Counted from the stretch's first letter, positions 27,268 to 37,220 are shown. The stretch is DNA of 64,000 bases from Pseudomonadota bacterium (GCA_023388715.1 JAEWFT010000035.1:18315-82314); one strand, 5' to 3'. Notes: a model not told the origin generated them from the sequence alone. A program made the numbers and translations.

Positions 27268-27280
27268 GTGGGTACCCCAC
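27268..27280. promoter_or_regulatory. Inverted repeat before the kinase/sigma operon
   Basis: GTGGG-TAC-CCCAC, a perfect 5-bp inverted repeat 21 bp upstream of the first start codon of the operon. It could be an operator or part of an ECF promoter; there is no direct evidence for either. Confidence 0.35.
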
Positions 27281-27317
27281 TCTTAGGAAAACGCGCGATC
27301 GGATTACATGCGGCCCT

Positions 27318-28316
<999 letters not shown>

Positions 28317-28347
28317 GCCGGCATTCTACCGGCGGCGCCCTTCGCGC

Positions 28348-29304
28348 TCAGCCCTGCGCAGTCCCGACCGGCATCCGCGGCATCGAAAGCGCGGCGCCCG
28401 CGGCCTCGGTGGAGCGCGAGGCGTAACGGACGGCAAAGCGCGAATGGTCGGCGAACGCCGCGTCGGGACGCAGCGCCAGCGACGCGGCCAGCGCGCCGTT
28501 GAACGCATCGCCGGCGCCGGTGGTATCGACCACCTGCGCGGCAATGCTTGGCAGGCGGTAGCTGGCGCTGGCATCGCCGCGCAGGTCATCGCCGTGGGAC
28601 ACCATGCAGCCGCTCGCGCCCAGGGTGACCACCACGGTGGCGCCCGGGGCCAGTGCCCGGCACAGCGCATGCAGCCGCGAGGTGTCGAGCGCTGCGATGG
28701 CGTCGGGCTCCAGCCGCTGCCCGACATGCGCGGCCAGCAGCGCCACGAACTCGGTCTCGTTGGGCGTCAGCACGTCGGCCAGCGCGAGCAGGGCAGGCGC
28801 CGGCGCGGCATTGGCGGGGGCCGGGTTGAGCAGCGCGAGGGCCCCGGCGGCGCGCGCGCATGCAAGGGCGGCCTCGATCGCCGGGTGCGGTGACTCCAGC
28901 TGCGCAAGCACCACGTCGCCCGCGGCCAGGTCGGCCAGCGCGGCCTGCGCGTGCGCGGGGCCAAGGGCAGCATTGGCGCCGGCGCCAATCACGATCGCGT
29001 TGCGGCCCGCGGCGTCGACATGGATTCCGGCGGTGCCGGTCGGCGCCTCCGACGCGGCCGCGCGCAGGTCGATCCCGTCGTCCGCGCACAGCCCGCGTGC
29101 AAGTTGCGCCCCTGCATCCCCGCCCAGCGCGCAGGCGAAGCGGGTGGCGGCGCCGGCGCGGCATGCCGCGACGGCCTGGTTGAAGCCCTTGCCGCCGGGA
29201 CCGGTGGCGTACTCGCCGCTGAGGGTGGCGCCTGGCGCGGGCAGCGTCGCCACCCGCCAGACGTGGTCGACGTTGAACGAGCCGACGACGACGACCCGGC
29301 CCAT
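28348..29304 (-). CDS. rbsK: PfkB-family sugar kinase, ribokinase-like
   Basis: A 318-residue kinase. The N-terminal sugar motif VVVGSFNVDHVWRV and GPGGKGFNQAVAA match ribokinase; the C-terminal ATP/anion-hole motif is DTTGAGDAFNGALA with catalytic Asp. It follows the nucleoside permease by three base pairs, so it most likely phosphorylates ribose released from imported nucleosides. Direct phosphorylation of a nucleoside by a PfkB kinase is an alternative. The nucleoside hydrolase needed for the ribose route is not in the window. Confidence 0.82.
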   Translation of the reverse strand: MGRVVVVGSFNVDHVWRVATLPAPGATLSGEYATGPGGKGFNQAVAACRAGAATRFACALGGDAGAQLARGLCADDGIDLRAAASEAPTGTAGIHVDAAGRNAIVIGAGANAALGPAHAQAALADLAAGDVVLAQLESPHPAIEAALACARAAGALALLNPAPANAAPAPALLALADVLTPNETEFVALLAAHVGQRLEPDAIAALDTSRLHALCRALAPGATVVVTLGASGCMVSHGDDLRGDASASYRLPSIAAQVVDTTGAGDAFNGALAASLALRPDAAFADHSRFAVRYASRSTEAAGAALSMPRMPVGTAQG

Positions 29305-29307
29305 CGC

Positions 29308-30585
29308 TCAGGGCGCGTTGACGTCGGCCGGGCCGTGCTCCGGCACAACATCGACGCGCTGGCGGGGCTGCTTGAACAGCGGCACGAACGCGATCGCCAT
29401 CGCCAGCGAGTACAGGGCGAAGGTGATCCAGATGCCCCGCCAGTCCTTGCTGCCGTCGGCGGCGGTGAAGAACGCATCGATCATCCAGCCGCTGACCGCG
29501 CTGCCGAGGATTGCGCCGATGCCGTTGGTCATCAGCATGAACAGCCCCTGCGCGGAGGCGCGGATGCGCGGGTCGGCCTGCTGTTCGACGAACAGGCTGC
29601 CGGAGATGTTGAAGAAGTCGAACGCCATGCCGTAAACGAGGCCGGACAGCACGATCATCCACAGGCCCGGGCCGGGATCGCCATAGGCGAACAGGCCGAA
29701 GCGCAGGAACCAGGCGAGCATGCTCATGGTCATCACCGCCTTGATCCCGAAGCGCTTCAGGAAGAAGGGGATGGTCAGGATGAACAGCGTCTCGCTGATC
29801 TGCGAGATGGACATGATGATCGCGGGATACTTCACCGCGAGGTTGCCGGCGTACTGCGGGTCGTTGCCGAACTCGCCGAGGAAGGTGCCGCCGTAGGCAT
29901 TGGTCAGCTGCAGCGCCGCGCCCAGCAGCATGGCGAAGAAGAAGAACACCGCCATGTTGCGGTCGCGGAACAGGCGGAACGAGGACAGCCCCAGCACGTC
30001 CACCATCGAGCGGCTGGCGCCATCGTTGAGGCGCGGCGGCGCCGGCGGCAGGGTGAAGGCGTACAGCCCGAGTACCAGCGCGGCGCCGGCGGCGATGTAG
30101 AACTGGCCCGGCGAGGTTTCAAGGCCCAGTAGGCTGGTGGTCCACAGCGCGGCGATGAAGCCCACCGTGCCCCACACCCGGATCGGCGGGTAGTCGCGGA
30201 CGACGTCGAGCCCGTCCTGCTTCAGCGCGTTGTAGGACACCGCGATGCCCAGCGACAGCGTCGGCATGTAGCAGATCATCGTCGCCAGCATCACCCAGAA
30301 CATGCCTTCGGGGCTGTCGACCATCGGCACCATCGCCAGCAGCAGCGCGCCGGCCAGGTGCAGGATGCCGTACAGCTTGTGCGCGCTGATCCATTTGTCG
30401 GCGACCACCCCCATCAGCGCCGGCATGAACAGCGCCGAGATGCCCATCGTGGAGAAGATCGCGCCGAAGCTGGTGCCAGACCAGCCGCGGGTCTCGAACC
30501 AGTAACGGCCGATCGTGATCAGCCACGCGCCCCAGATGAAGAATTGCAGGAAGTTGGCGATGGTCAGGCGCAGTTTCAGGCTCAC
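29308..30585 (-). CDS. NupG-type nucleoside:proton symporter
   Basis: A 425-residue, 12-helix protein of the nucleoside:H+ symporter branch of the major facilitator superfamily. It closely follows E. coli NupG throughout: SLKLRLTIANFLQF at the N-terminus, FMPALMGVVADKW, PPIRVWGTVGFI, IIMSISQISETLFILTIPFF, FDFFNISGSLFVEQ and IRASAQGLFMLMTNG. The GTG at 30585 is preferred over a GTG at 30606 because GGGGA lies six bases upstream and the N-terminus then matches NupG. It forms an operon with the ribokinase. Confidence 0.9.
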   Translation of the reverse strand: MSLKLRLTIANFLQFFIWGAWLITIGRYWFETRGWSGTSFGAIFSTMGISALFMPALMGVVADKWISAHKLYGILHLAGALLLAMVPMVDSPEGMFWVMLATMICYMPTLSLGIAVSYNALKQDGLDVVRDYPPIRVWGTVGFIAALWTTSLLGLETSPGQFYIAAGAALVLGLYAFTLPPAPPRLNDGASRSMVDVLGLSSFRLFRDRNMAVFFFFAMLLGAALQLTNAYGGTFLGEFGNDPQYAGNLAVKYPAIIMSISQISETLFILTIPFFLKRFGIKAVMTMSMLAWFLRFGLFAYGDPGPGLWMIVLSGLVYGMAFDFFNISGSLFVEQQADPRIRASAQGLFMLMTNGIGAILGSAVSGWMIDAFFTAADGSKDWRGIWITFALYSLAMAIAFVPLFKQPRQRVDVVPEHGPADVNAP

Positions 30586-30700
30586 GCGGAATCCCCGAGG
30601 CGGCACGGTGCGCCCGATCGGCGCAGGTTAGTCGCGGAGCGGCACCGGCGACAAGCTGGCGCCCCTTTGGCCATGCCGGGAGCCTGGCGGACCGCTGGCC

Positions 30701-31267
30701 TCAATCACCGATGCCGAACACCGCCACCCACAGGCCCAGCGCCAGGAACACCAGCGCCGCGGTGATGCGCGCGGCCTTCAGCGGCAGCTTCGCTGCAAAG
30801 CGGCTGCCCAGCAGCACCACCGGCACGTTGGCCAGCAGCATGCCGGCGGTGGTCCCGGCCACCACCTCCCACAGCGGCTCGTAGCGCGCGCCGAGCAGCA
30901 CGGTGGCGACCTGGGTCTTGTCGCCCATCTCGGCGATGAAGAAGGCGATCGCGGTGGCGACGAAGGCGCCACGCGCCGGCACCGTGGCATCGTCCTCCAG
31001 GGTGTCCGGCTTCAGCGTCCACAGCGCGATGCCGATGAAGCTGGCGGCCACCACCCAGCGCAGGACGCCGGGCGTCAGCCAGGTCGCCGCCACCGCCCCC
31101 AGCCAGCCGGCCAGCGCGTGGTTGAGCAGGGTGGCGACGAGGATGCCCCACACGATCGGCCACGGCTTGCGGAAGCGCGCGGCGAGCAGCAGCGCCAGCA
31201 GCTGGGTCTTGTCGCCGATCTCCGCCAGCGCCACGGTGCCGGTGGAAACGAGCAGGGCGTCGAACAT
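30701..31267 (-). CDS. TMEM165/GDT1 family manganese/calcium exporter
   Basis: A 188-residue protein with six membrane helices in two homologous halves. Each half carries the family signature: ALAEIGDKTQLLALLLA near the N-terminus and FIAEMGDKTQVATVLLGA in the middle. The acidic residues of the E-x-G-D-K/R-T-Q motif bind the metal. Bacterial members (MneA) export manganese. The intergenic region to the divergent qmcA gene is 132 bp and does not show a manganese (yybP-ykoY) riboswitch. Confidence 0.9.
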   Translation of the reverse strand: MFDALLVSTGTVALAEIGDKTQLLALLLAARFRKPWPIVWGILVATLLNHALAGWLGAVAATWLTPGVLRWVVAASFIGIALWTLKPDTLEDDATVPARGAFVATAIAFFIAEMGDKTQVATVLLGARYEPLWEVVAGTTAGMLLANVPVVLLGSRFAAKLPLKAARITAALVFLALGLWVAVFGIGD

Positions 31268-31366
31268 GGTGGCTCCGGGCGGGACGATGCGGCGGGCGCG
31301 CATTCTAGCGGGCGCCGGCGCCTGCGCCGCGTTGGCCACGCGCGTGTGGCGGCGATGGCGCGGCCC

Positions 31367-31372
31367 TATACT
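31367..31372 (+). promoter_or_regulatory. -10 box for qmcA-nfeD
   Basis: TATACT, five of six consensus bases, about 28 bp before the qmcA ATG. No good -35 element at the standard distance. Confidence 0.4.
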
Positions 31373-31399
31373 CGGGGCGATCCCGACCGAGGCCACCCG

Positions 31400-32338
31400 A
31401 TGACATCCGCACTCGCCCTGATCCTGCTGCTCGCCGGCATCATCCTGCTGTCCAAGACCGTGCGCATGGTGCCCCAGGGCTACGAATGGACGGTGGAGCG
31501 CTTCGGCAAGTACACCCACACCATGACCCCGGGCCTGCACTTCCTGGTGCCGGTGATGTACGGCGTCGGGCGCAAGATCAACATGATGGAGCAGGTGATG
31601 GACGTCCCCAGCCAGGACGTCATCACCAAGGACAACGCGGTGGTGAAGGTCGACGGCGTGGTCTATTTCCAGGTGCTGGACGCGGCCAAGGCCGCCTACG
31701 AGGTCGCGCAGCTGGAGATCGCCATCCTCAACCTGGTGATGACCAACATCCGCACCGCGATCGGCTCGATGGACCTCGACGAATCGCTGTCCAAGCGCGA
31801 CGAGATCAACGCCAAGGTGCTGGTGGCGGTCGACCAGGCCACCCATCCATGGGGACTGAAGGTCAACCGCATCGAGCTCAAGGACATCCAGCCGCCGCGC
31901 GACCTGGTCGATTCGATGGCGCGGCAGATGAAGGCCGAGCGCGAGAAGCGCGCCAACATCCTGGAAGCCGAGGGCTTCCGCCAGGCCGAGATCCTCAAGG
32001 CCGAGGGCGAGAAGCAGTCGACCATCCTCGAGGCCGAGGGCGACCGCGAGGCCGCCTTCCGCCAGGCCGAGGCCCGCGAGCGGCTGGCGGAGGCCGAGGC
32101 CAACGCCACCCGCATGGTCTCCGAGGCGATCGCGTCCGGCGACGTGCAGGCGATCAACTACTTCGTCGCGCAGAAGTACATCGAGGCGTTCAAGGCGCTG
32201 GCCGAGGCGCCCAACCAGAAGTTCGTGATGATGCCGATGGAAGCGGCTGGCATCGTCGGCTCGCTGGGCGGCATCGCCGAGCTCGCCAGGCACGCGCTGT
32301 CGGACAAGGCGCAGCCGCCGCGGCCGCCGGAGCGCTGA
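31400..32338 (+). CDS. qmcA: SPFH/band 7 membrane protease-regulating protein QmcA
   Basis: A 312-residue stomatin/prohibitin-type protein. One N-terminal membrane helix (SALALILLLAGIILL) is followed by the band 7 domain (VPQGYEWTVERFGKYTHT) and a long charged helix with repeated EAEG phrases (about 190-235) that drives oligomer assembly. In E. coli QmcA forms large rings with the protease FtsH in the inner membrane. The ATG at 31400 gives the standard N-terminus. It is followed after two bases by nfeD, the conserved partner of this family. Confidence 0.9.
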   Translation: MTSALALILLLAGIILLSKTVRMVPQGYEWTVERFGKYTHTMTPGLHFLVPVMYGVGRKINMMEQVMDVPSQDVITKDNAVVKVDGVVYFQVLDAAKAAYEVAQLEIAILNLVMTNIRTAIGSMDLDESLSKRDEINAKVLVAVDQATHPWGLKVNRIELKDIQPPRDLVDSMARQMKAEREKRANILEAEGFRQAEILKAEGEKQSTILEAEGDREAAFRQAEARERLAEAEANATRMVSEAIASGDVQAINYFVAQKYIEAFKALAEAPNQKFVMMPMEAAGIVGSLGGIAELARHALSDKAQPPRPPER

Positions 32339-32340
32339 GC

Positions 32341-32772
32341 ATGCGCTGGGACGTGTTCGGCTGGGCGGCCTTCGCGCTGCTGCTGTTCGCCGCGGAAACC
32401 CTGGCGCCGGGTGCGTTCATGCTGTGGCTGGGGCTGGCGGCGGCCGCGGTATTCCTCGGCGTGCTGCTGGTGCCGGGCATCCCGCTGCTGGCGCAGGTGG
32501 CGGCCTTCATCGCGCTTGGCTTCATCTCGATCCAGGTCTACCGCCGCTGGTTCCGGGGCCGCGAGCGCGCCAGCGACCATCCGGCGCTGAACCGTCGCAC
32601 CGCCGCGCTGGTGGGGCAGGTGGTCGTGCTCGAGCGCTCGATCGTGGACGGCCGGGGCCGGGTGCAGATCGCGGACGCCTACTGGGACGTCGCCGGGCCC
32701 GAGTTGCCGGCCGGCACCAAGGTGCGGATCGTCGGCGGCGACGCCATGGTGCTGCAGGTGGAAGCGGCCTGA
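32341..32772 (+). CDS. NfeD-like membrane protein
   Basis: A 143-residue protein of the short NfeD class. Three to four hydrophobic segments fill the first 65 residues, and the C-terminal ~75 residues are a soluble OB-fold domain ([28 protein letters not shown]). Genes of this type lie almost always next to a stomatin/QmcA gene and are thought to work with it in membrane quality control. Stop of qmcA and this ATG are two bases apart. Confidence 0.9.
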   Translation: MRWDVFGWAAFALLLFAAETLAPGAFMLWLGLAAAAVFLGVLLVPGIPLLAQVAAFIALGFISIQVYRRWFRGRERASDHPALNRRTAALVGQVVVLERSIVDGRGRVQIADAYWDVAGPELPAGTKVRIVGGDAMVLQVEAA

Positions 32773-32791
32773 TCGGGCGCCGTGGTTTGGC

Positions 32792-32797
32792 GATAAT
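32792..32797 (+). promoter_or_regulatory. Possible -10 box for gcvT
   Basis: GATAAT, five of six consensus bases, 28 bp before the gcvT start and inside the 52-bp gap after nfeD. No -35 element is recognisable. No glycine riboswitch fits in this gap. Confidence 0.35.
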
Positions 32798-32824
32798 GGG
32801 CGTTCCCCGCAGCCCGAGCCCGCC

Positions 32825-33940
<1,116 letters not shown>

Positions 33941-34005
33941 ACTTTCGGCCGCGGCTTCGCTAGACTGCCGCCCATTCCCCCCGCATCACCGAACAGGAGT
34001 TCCCG

Positions 34006-34398
34006 ATGAGCGAGATCCCCGGCGATCTGAAGTTCCTCAAGTCCCACGAATGGGCCCGCGTGGAAGGCGACGGTCGGGTCACCGTCGGCATCTCCGACCA
34101 TGCGCAGGGCCTGCTGGGCGACCTGGTCTACGTCGAGCTGCCCAACGTCGGCGACACGGTCGAGGCCGGCAACGCCAGTGCCGTGGTGGAGTCGGTGAAG
34201 GCGGCCTCGGACGTCTACGCGCCGGTCAGCGGCAAGGTGGTCGCGGTCAACGAGTCGCTGGCGGACAAGCCGGAGACGATCAACGAGGATGCCTACGGCG
34301 ATGGCTGGCTCTACACCATCGAGGTCGACGACGCCGAGCAGCTCAACGAACTGCTGGATCCGGACGCCTACGCCGAGCTGCTCGAAGAAGCGCACTGA
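34006..34398 (+). CDS. gcvH: Glycine cleavage system H protein
   Basis: A 130-residue lipoyl carrier of the glycine cleavage system. The lipoylation site is Lys65 in [17 protein letters not shown], and the N-terminus carries [15 protein letters not shown]. It shuttles the aminomethyl group between the P, T and L proteins. AACAGGAG precedes the start. A clear terminator follows 24 bp after the stop. Confidence 0.97.
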   Translation: MSEIPGDLKFLKSHEWARVEGDGRVTVGISDHAQGLLGDLVYVELPNVGDTVEAGNASAVVESVKAASDVYAPVSGKVVAVNESLADKPETINEDAYGDGWLYTIEVDDAEQLNELLDPDAYAELLEEAH

Positions 34399-34422
34399 CA
34401 CGCGCGCCCTGCAGGGCAACCC

Positions 34423-34453
34423 AACCCGCGATGGCGACGTCGCGGGTTTTTCT
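34423..34453 (+). terminator. Terminator of gcvT-gcvH
   Basis: AACCCGCGA and TCGCGGGTT make a perfect 9-bp stem around an eight-base loop, followed by TTTCTTT. Confidence 0.9.
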
Positions 34454-34517
34454 TTGCGCGAAAGGCGCCGCGCGCATGCACCTGCAGTGGGAAACGCCCG
34501 CGCATTTTTCGCGCAAA
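34453..34517. repeat. Long-spaced perfect inverted repeat
   Basis: TTTGCGCGAAA (34453-34463) and TTTCGCGCAAA (34507-34517) are exact 11-bp reverse complements 43 bp apart, starting inside the T-tail of the gcvH terminator. Function unknown. Confidence 0.5.
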
Positions 34518-34536
34518 CCGGCTTGTGCATTGCGAT

Positions 34537-34578
34537 AGGCAGCGTTCGCGTGGTGCGTGCGCCACGCATTCGTTGCCT
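34537..34578. repeat. Extended imperfect hairpin in non-coding DNA
   Basis: The arms AGGCAGCG/CGTTGCCT (with one G-T pair) and GCGTGG/CCACGC surround a small internal loop and a loop of about eight bases. No T-run follows, so it does not look like a terminator. From here to 34808 the stretch is non-coding, with alternating GC tracts (around 34698-34712) and no supportable gene. Confidence 0.45.
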
Positions 34579-34808
34579 CGCGCGGCCGGCCGGCGTCGTG
34601 GACAAAAAATCACCACGTCGATCGCGCGCCCTCCGCGGATCGTGATCCGTGCGTGCGCTGCAGGCCGCGCCGTTGCTTGTTTGCAGCCAGGCATGCGCGC
34701 GCGCGGCGCGCAACCGCTTTCGCCTCGAGCGCGCCCGCAGAGCGCGTGGCCACGCCGCGCATGCGCAGCGATGCGCGCGCGTTGCGCGAACGCAGGCGCG
34801 GAAGATTG

Positions 34809-34837
34809 TTGACAGTGGAAAAAAGCGTGATTAGGTT
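34809..34837 (+). promoter_or_regulatory. Promoter of candidate small RNA
   Basis: A perfect -35 TTGACA (34809-34814), a 17-bp A-rich spacer and a weak -10 TAGGTT (34832-34837). This is the only full consensus -35 in the long non-coding region and predicts a start near 34844. Confidence 0.55.
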
Positions 34838-34842
34838 TCGCC

Positions 34843-35029
34843 CAGCAGACGTTCCCTGCGGAAGAGAGTGAGCCAGCGCATCGCGACGACGGATGGCACC
34901 ACGCGCAACTCCACCAGCAGCATCCAACGGTGGACGAAGGTGGACTGTCCCTCATCGAATCGCAGCCCCGCGTTTCCGCAAGCGTCCAAGATCGAAACCT
35001 GCAGCGTCCGGCGCCGCGGGTTTTTTCTT
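34843..35029 (+). ncRNA. Candidate stand-alone small RNA, about 190 nt
   Basis: Between a promoter with a perfect -35 box and a strong intrinsic terminator lies about 190 nt with no credible reading frame. The ends pair at a distance: TGCGGAA (34857-34863) with TTCCGCA (34974-34980), and GACG (34849-34852) with CGTC (34984-34987). An inner pairing TGAG/CTCA leaves a large asymmetric internal loop between. TCCACC (34911-34916) and GGTGGA (34929-34934) form an inner hairpin. Size, end pairing with an internal bubble, and position beside gcvTH (near the 6S RNA gene in E. coli) make a divergent 6S RNA one possibility. A leader RNA of the histone-like gene that is attenuated by the terminator is another. 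Confidence 0.5.
34995..35029 (+). terminator. Intrinsic terminator of candidate small RNA
   Basis: AAACCTGCAGCG and CGCCGCGGGTTT pair along 12 positions with one A-C mismatch and one T-G pair, around the loop TCCGG. The run TTTTTTCTT overlaps the 3' arm and follows it. Confidence 0.75.
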
Positions 35030-35115
35030 GGGCCATCGTCACCGGGCGGCACGTCGGGCAACACGCCCCCGGGCAACGCATCCGTTCCGGCGCGCGCCGC
35101 GCGCTGGCGGTCGAT

Positions 35116-35134
35116 CGCGGGTCCGATACCCGCG
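35116..35134. promoter_or_regulatory. Inverted repeat before the histone-like gene
   Basis: CGCGGGT-CCGAT-ACCCGCG, a perfect 7-bp inverted repeat 53 bp upstream of the start codon. It may be an operator or a leader hairpin. A TGTAACT sequence just downstream could act as -10. Confidence 0.4.
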
Positions 35135-35187
35135 GTGTCTTGTGTAACTGGGCGTCATCGAAATACCCATTGACGAGGAGCCATTCC

Positions 35188-35652
35188 ATGGCCATGAAGA
35201 AAGCTGCTGCCAAGAAACCCGCCGCCAAGAAGGCGGTGAAGAAGACCGCCGCGAAGAAGCCTGCCGCCAAGAAGGCCGCGGCCAAGAAGCCGGCCGCCAA
35301 GAAGGCGGTGAAGAAGTCCGCTGCCAAGAAGCCGGCCGCAAAGAAGGCGGTCAAGAGGTCCGCTGCCAAGAAGCCGTCCGCGAAGAAGGCCGTCAAGAAG
35401 TCCGCTGCCAAGAAGCCGGCCGCGAAGAAGGCCACCAAGAAGACCGCTGCGAAGAAGCCGGCCGCGAAGAAGTCCGTCGCCAAGAAGCCGGCCGCGAAGA
35501 AGGCCACTGCCAAGAAGACCGCTGCCAAGAAGCCTGCCGCGAAGAAGGCGGCTGCCAAGAAGCCCGCTGCGAAGAAGCCTGCCGCCAGGAAGCCTGCGGC
35601 CAAGAAGGCCAAGCCGGTGATGATGCCGGCGATCCCGGCCCCGGTGATGTAA
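35188..35652 (+). CDS. Histone H1-like Lys/Ala-rich DNA-binding protein (AlgP type)
   Basis: A 154-residue protein made almost entirely of KPAAKKA-type units (AAKKPAAKKA, KKSAAKKPAA, KKTAAKKPAA) up to about residue 140, with a non-repetitive tail VMMPAIPAPVM. Composition matches the C-terminal tail of eukaryotic histone H1 and bacterial AlgP/AlgR3 and Hc-type proteins, which bind DNA without specific sequence and condense the nucleoid. The repeat DNA is prone to unit loss or gain. GAGGAG lies nine bases before the ATG; a second ATG two codons on is possible. A strong terminator follows. Confidence 0.85.
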   Translation: MAMKKAAAKKPAAKKAVKKTAAKKPAAKKAAAKKPAAKKAVKKSAAKKPAAKKAVKRSAAKKPSAKKAVKKSAAKKPAAKKATKKTAAKKPAAKKSVAKKPAAKKATAKKTAAKKPAAKKAAAKKPAAKKPAARKPAAKKAKPVMMPAIPAPVM

Positions 35653-35704
35653 GACCCGCGACCTGGCCGGGCGCTGCCCGGTCCGGCGCACGCACTCCCT
35701 GAAG

Positions 35705-35742
35705 ACCCTTCCCGTTGCCCAGGCGGGAAGGGTTTCTTTTTT
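35705..35742 (+). terminator. Terminator of the histone-like gene
   Basis: ACCCTTCCCG and CGGGAAGGGT form a perfect 10-bp stem around nine bases, followed by TTCTTTTTT. Confidence 0.92.
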
Positions 35743-35767
35743 GCCGGTCGCGTTGGGGGGTCACAGC

Positions 35768-35792
35768 AAAACGCCCGGCATTGGCCGGGCGT
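35768..35792 (-). terminator. Terminator of the beta-lactamase-like gene
   Basis: On the minus strand, ACGCCCGGC and GCCGGGCGT form a perfect 9-bp stem with a four-base loop and the tail TTTGCTGT. It lies 34 bp after that gene's stop. Confidence 0.75.
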
Positions 35793-35825
35793 CGCGCGAT
35801 CAGGAATCCGAAGCGGGAGGACCGG

Positions 35826-37220
35826 TCAGGGCGGCGAGGCCTGTGACGAGGACGAGCCGATGCCCGATTGCTGCAACTGCTCCTCGGCGTACAGCATCTC
35901 GCTGATGTCCTGGTTGAGCCAGTCGCCATCGGTCAGGCCGGCGACGTTGTCGAGGATGGTCGGCAGCAGCCCGGAGGGCAGTGCGCTCTCGCTGTTCCAC
36001 AGGATCACCACGCCGAAGTCCTGTCCCGGCATCAGCGCCATTGCGCCCCGGTAGCCCTGCACCGCGCCGCCGTGAAACACCACGTCGTGGCCGGCATAGT
36101 CGTACACCCGCCAGCCGAGGCCGTAACCCGCCGAAGACAACCTGGCGCGCCGCCAGGAACTGCCACGGATTTCGGTGGGGGTGGACACCAGCGGCGAATG
36201 CAGGGTGGCCAGCAGCGGCGCCGGCAGCACGTCCGGGCGATGGCCGGTTTGCGCAAGCAGCCATTGCGCCATGTCGCTGATGCTGGCATTGACCCCGGCC
36301 GCGGGCGCCACCCGGTAGTAGGTCGGCTTCGGCGTCAGCGGCACCCAGCCGCCCTTGCCGCGCACGTGCGGCCGCGCCCAGCGCGCGCTGGCCTCGATGC
36401 CCTCCAGGCCGTAGCTGGCATCGTGCATGCCCAGCGGCTTGAAGATGCGGCGGGCGACGGTCTCGCTGAAGAACTGGCCGGTGGTGGCGAACACCACGTC
36501 GCCGATCAGGCTGAAGCCCACGTTCTGGTAGGCATAGCAGTCGCCCGGCGCGCAGGTCAGCGGCACGTTGGCCATGCGCCGGGTCAGGCTGTGGTAATCG
36601 GCGTTGGCCTCGATGTCGCGGTCGAACGCGTTGCGCGGCAGGCCCAGCCGGTGGCTGAGGATGTCGGCCACGGTGACGGTCTGCGCGGCGCCCGGCTGGG
36701 CGAGCTGGAACGACGGGACGAAATCCGTGAGCTGGCTGTCCCAGCGCAGCACGCCGTCGTTGACCAGCATGCCGGTGACGGTGCCGGCGAACGGCTTGGA
36801 CAGCGACGCCAGGCGGAACACGGTGTGCGCGTCGACCGGCTGCGGGTTGCGGGTGTCGGTGACGCCATAGCCGCGCGCGCTGAGGATGCGGCCGTCCTTG
36901 ACGATCGCCATCGCAAGGCCGGGGATGCGGCCGTCGGCCACCAGGGTGTTGGCGATGGCCTCGAAGCGGCGGACGTCGACGGGCGGCGCCGGAGGACGCA
37001 TGTGGGTGCGTGCGTTGGCCTGCAGGCGCGCGGGCGCATGCGATTCGGCCTGCGGTTGCGATTGGGGTTGCGCTTCGGGCTGCGCGGCGGCGGGGCGGCT
37101 GACCTGCCCGCCCCACCAGCGGGAACTGTCCTGTGCGGTCGAGGCGAGCGCCAGCGGGAGCAGCGCTGCAACCATCGCCCATCGCCAGGCTGGCCGGATG
37201 TGGTGCCCTTTCATCGGCAT
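35826..37220 (-). CDS. Exported serine hydrolase, beta-lactamase class C family
   Basis: A 464-residue secreted protein. After a signal peptide (to about residue 29) comes a Gln/Pro/Ala-rich linker, then the penicillin-binding fold. The catalytic SxxK is SLSK in RLASLSKPFAG, the YxN motif is YQN in YAYQNVGFS, and the third motif is HGG in VVFHGGAVQGYRG in place of KTG. This combination is usual for class C-like esterases, D-peptidases and beta-lactamase homologues, so true beta-lactam resistance should not be assumed. An in-frame ATG two codons downstream of the chosen start is equally possible. Confidence 0.88.
   Translation of the reverse strand: MPMKGHHIRPAWRWAMVAALLPLALASTAQDSSRWWGGQVSRPAAAQPEAQPQSQPQAESHAPARLQANARTHMRPPAPPVDVRRFEAIANTLVADGRIPGLAMAIVKDGRILSARGYGVTDTRNPQPVDAHTVFRLASLSKPFAGTVTGMLVNDGVLRWDSQLTDFVPSFQLAQPGAAQTVTVADILSHRLGLPRNAFDRDIEANADYHSLTRRMANVPLTCAPGDCYAYQNVGFSLIGDVVFATTGQFFSETVARRIFKPLGMHDASYGLEGIEASARWARPHVRGKGGWVPLTPKPTYYRVAPAAGVNASISDMAQWLLAQTGHRPDVLPAPLLATLHSPLVSTPTEIRGSSWRRARLSSAGYGLGWRVYDYAGHDVVFHGGAVQGYRGAMALMPGQDFGVVILWNSESALPSGLLPTILDNVAGLTDGDWLNQDISEMLYAEEQLQQSGIGSSSSQASPP

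Noticed and set aside
27248..27317. fis gene after dusB
   Set aside because: The usual partner is absent; only 70 bp lie between dusB and the next gene, which has no Fis-like helix-turn-helix.
31268..31399. Manganese riboswitch (yybP-ykoY) before the GDT1-type exporter
   Set aside because: The minus strand of the 132-bp gap lacks the conserved loops of this class.
32773..32824. Glycine riboswitch before gcvT
   Set aside because: The gap after nfeD is only 52 bp, too short for the aptamer, and no consensus bases are present.
35826..37220. Antibiotic resistance beta-lactamase
   Set aside because: The third active-site motif is HGG instead of KTG, and the long linker is typical of class C-like esterases and peptidases; resistance cannot be claimed.
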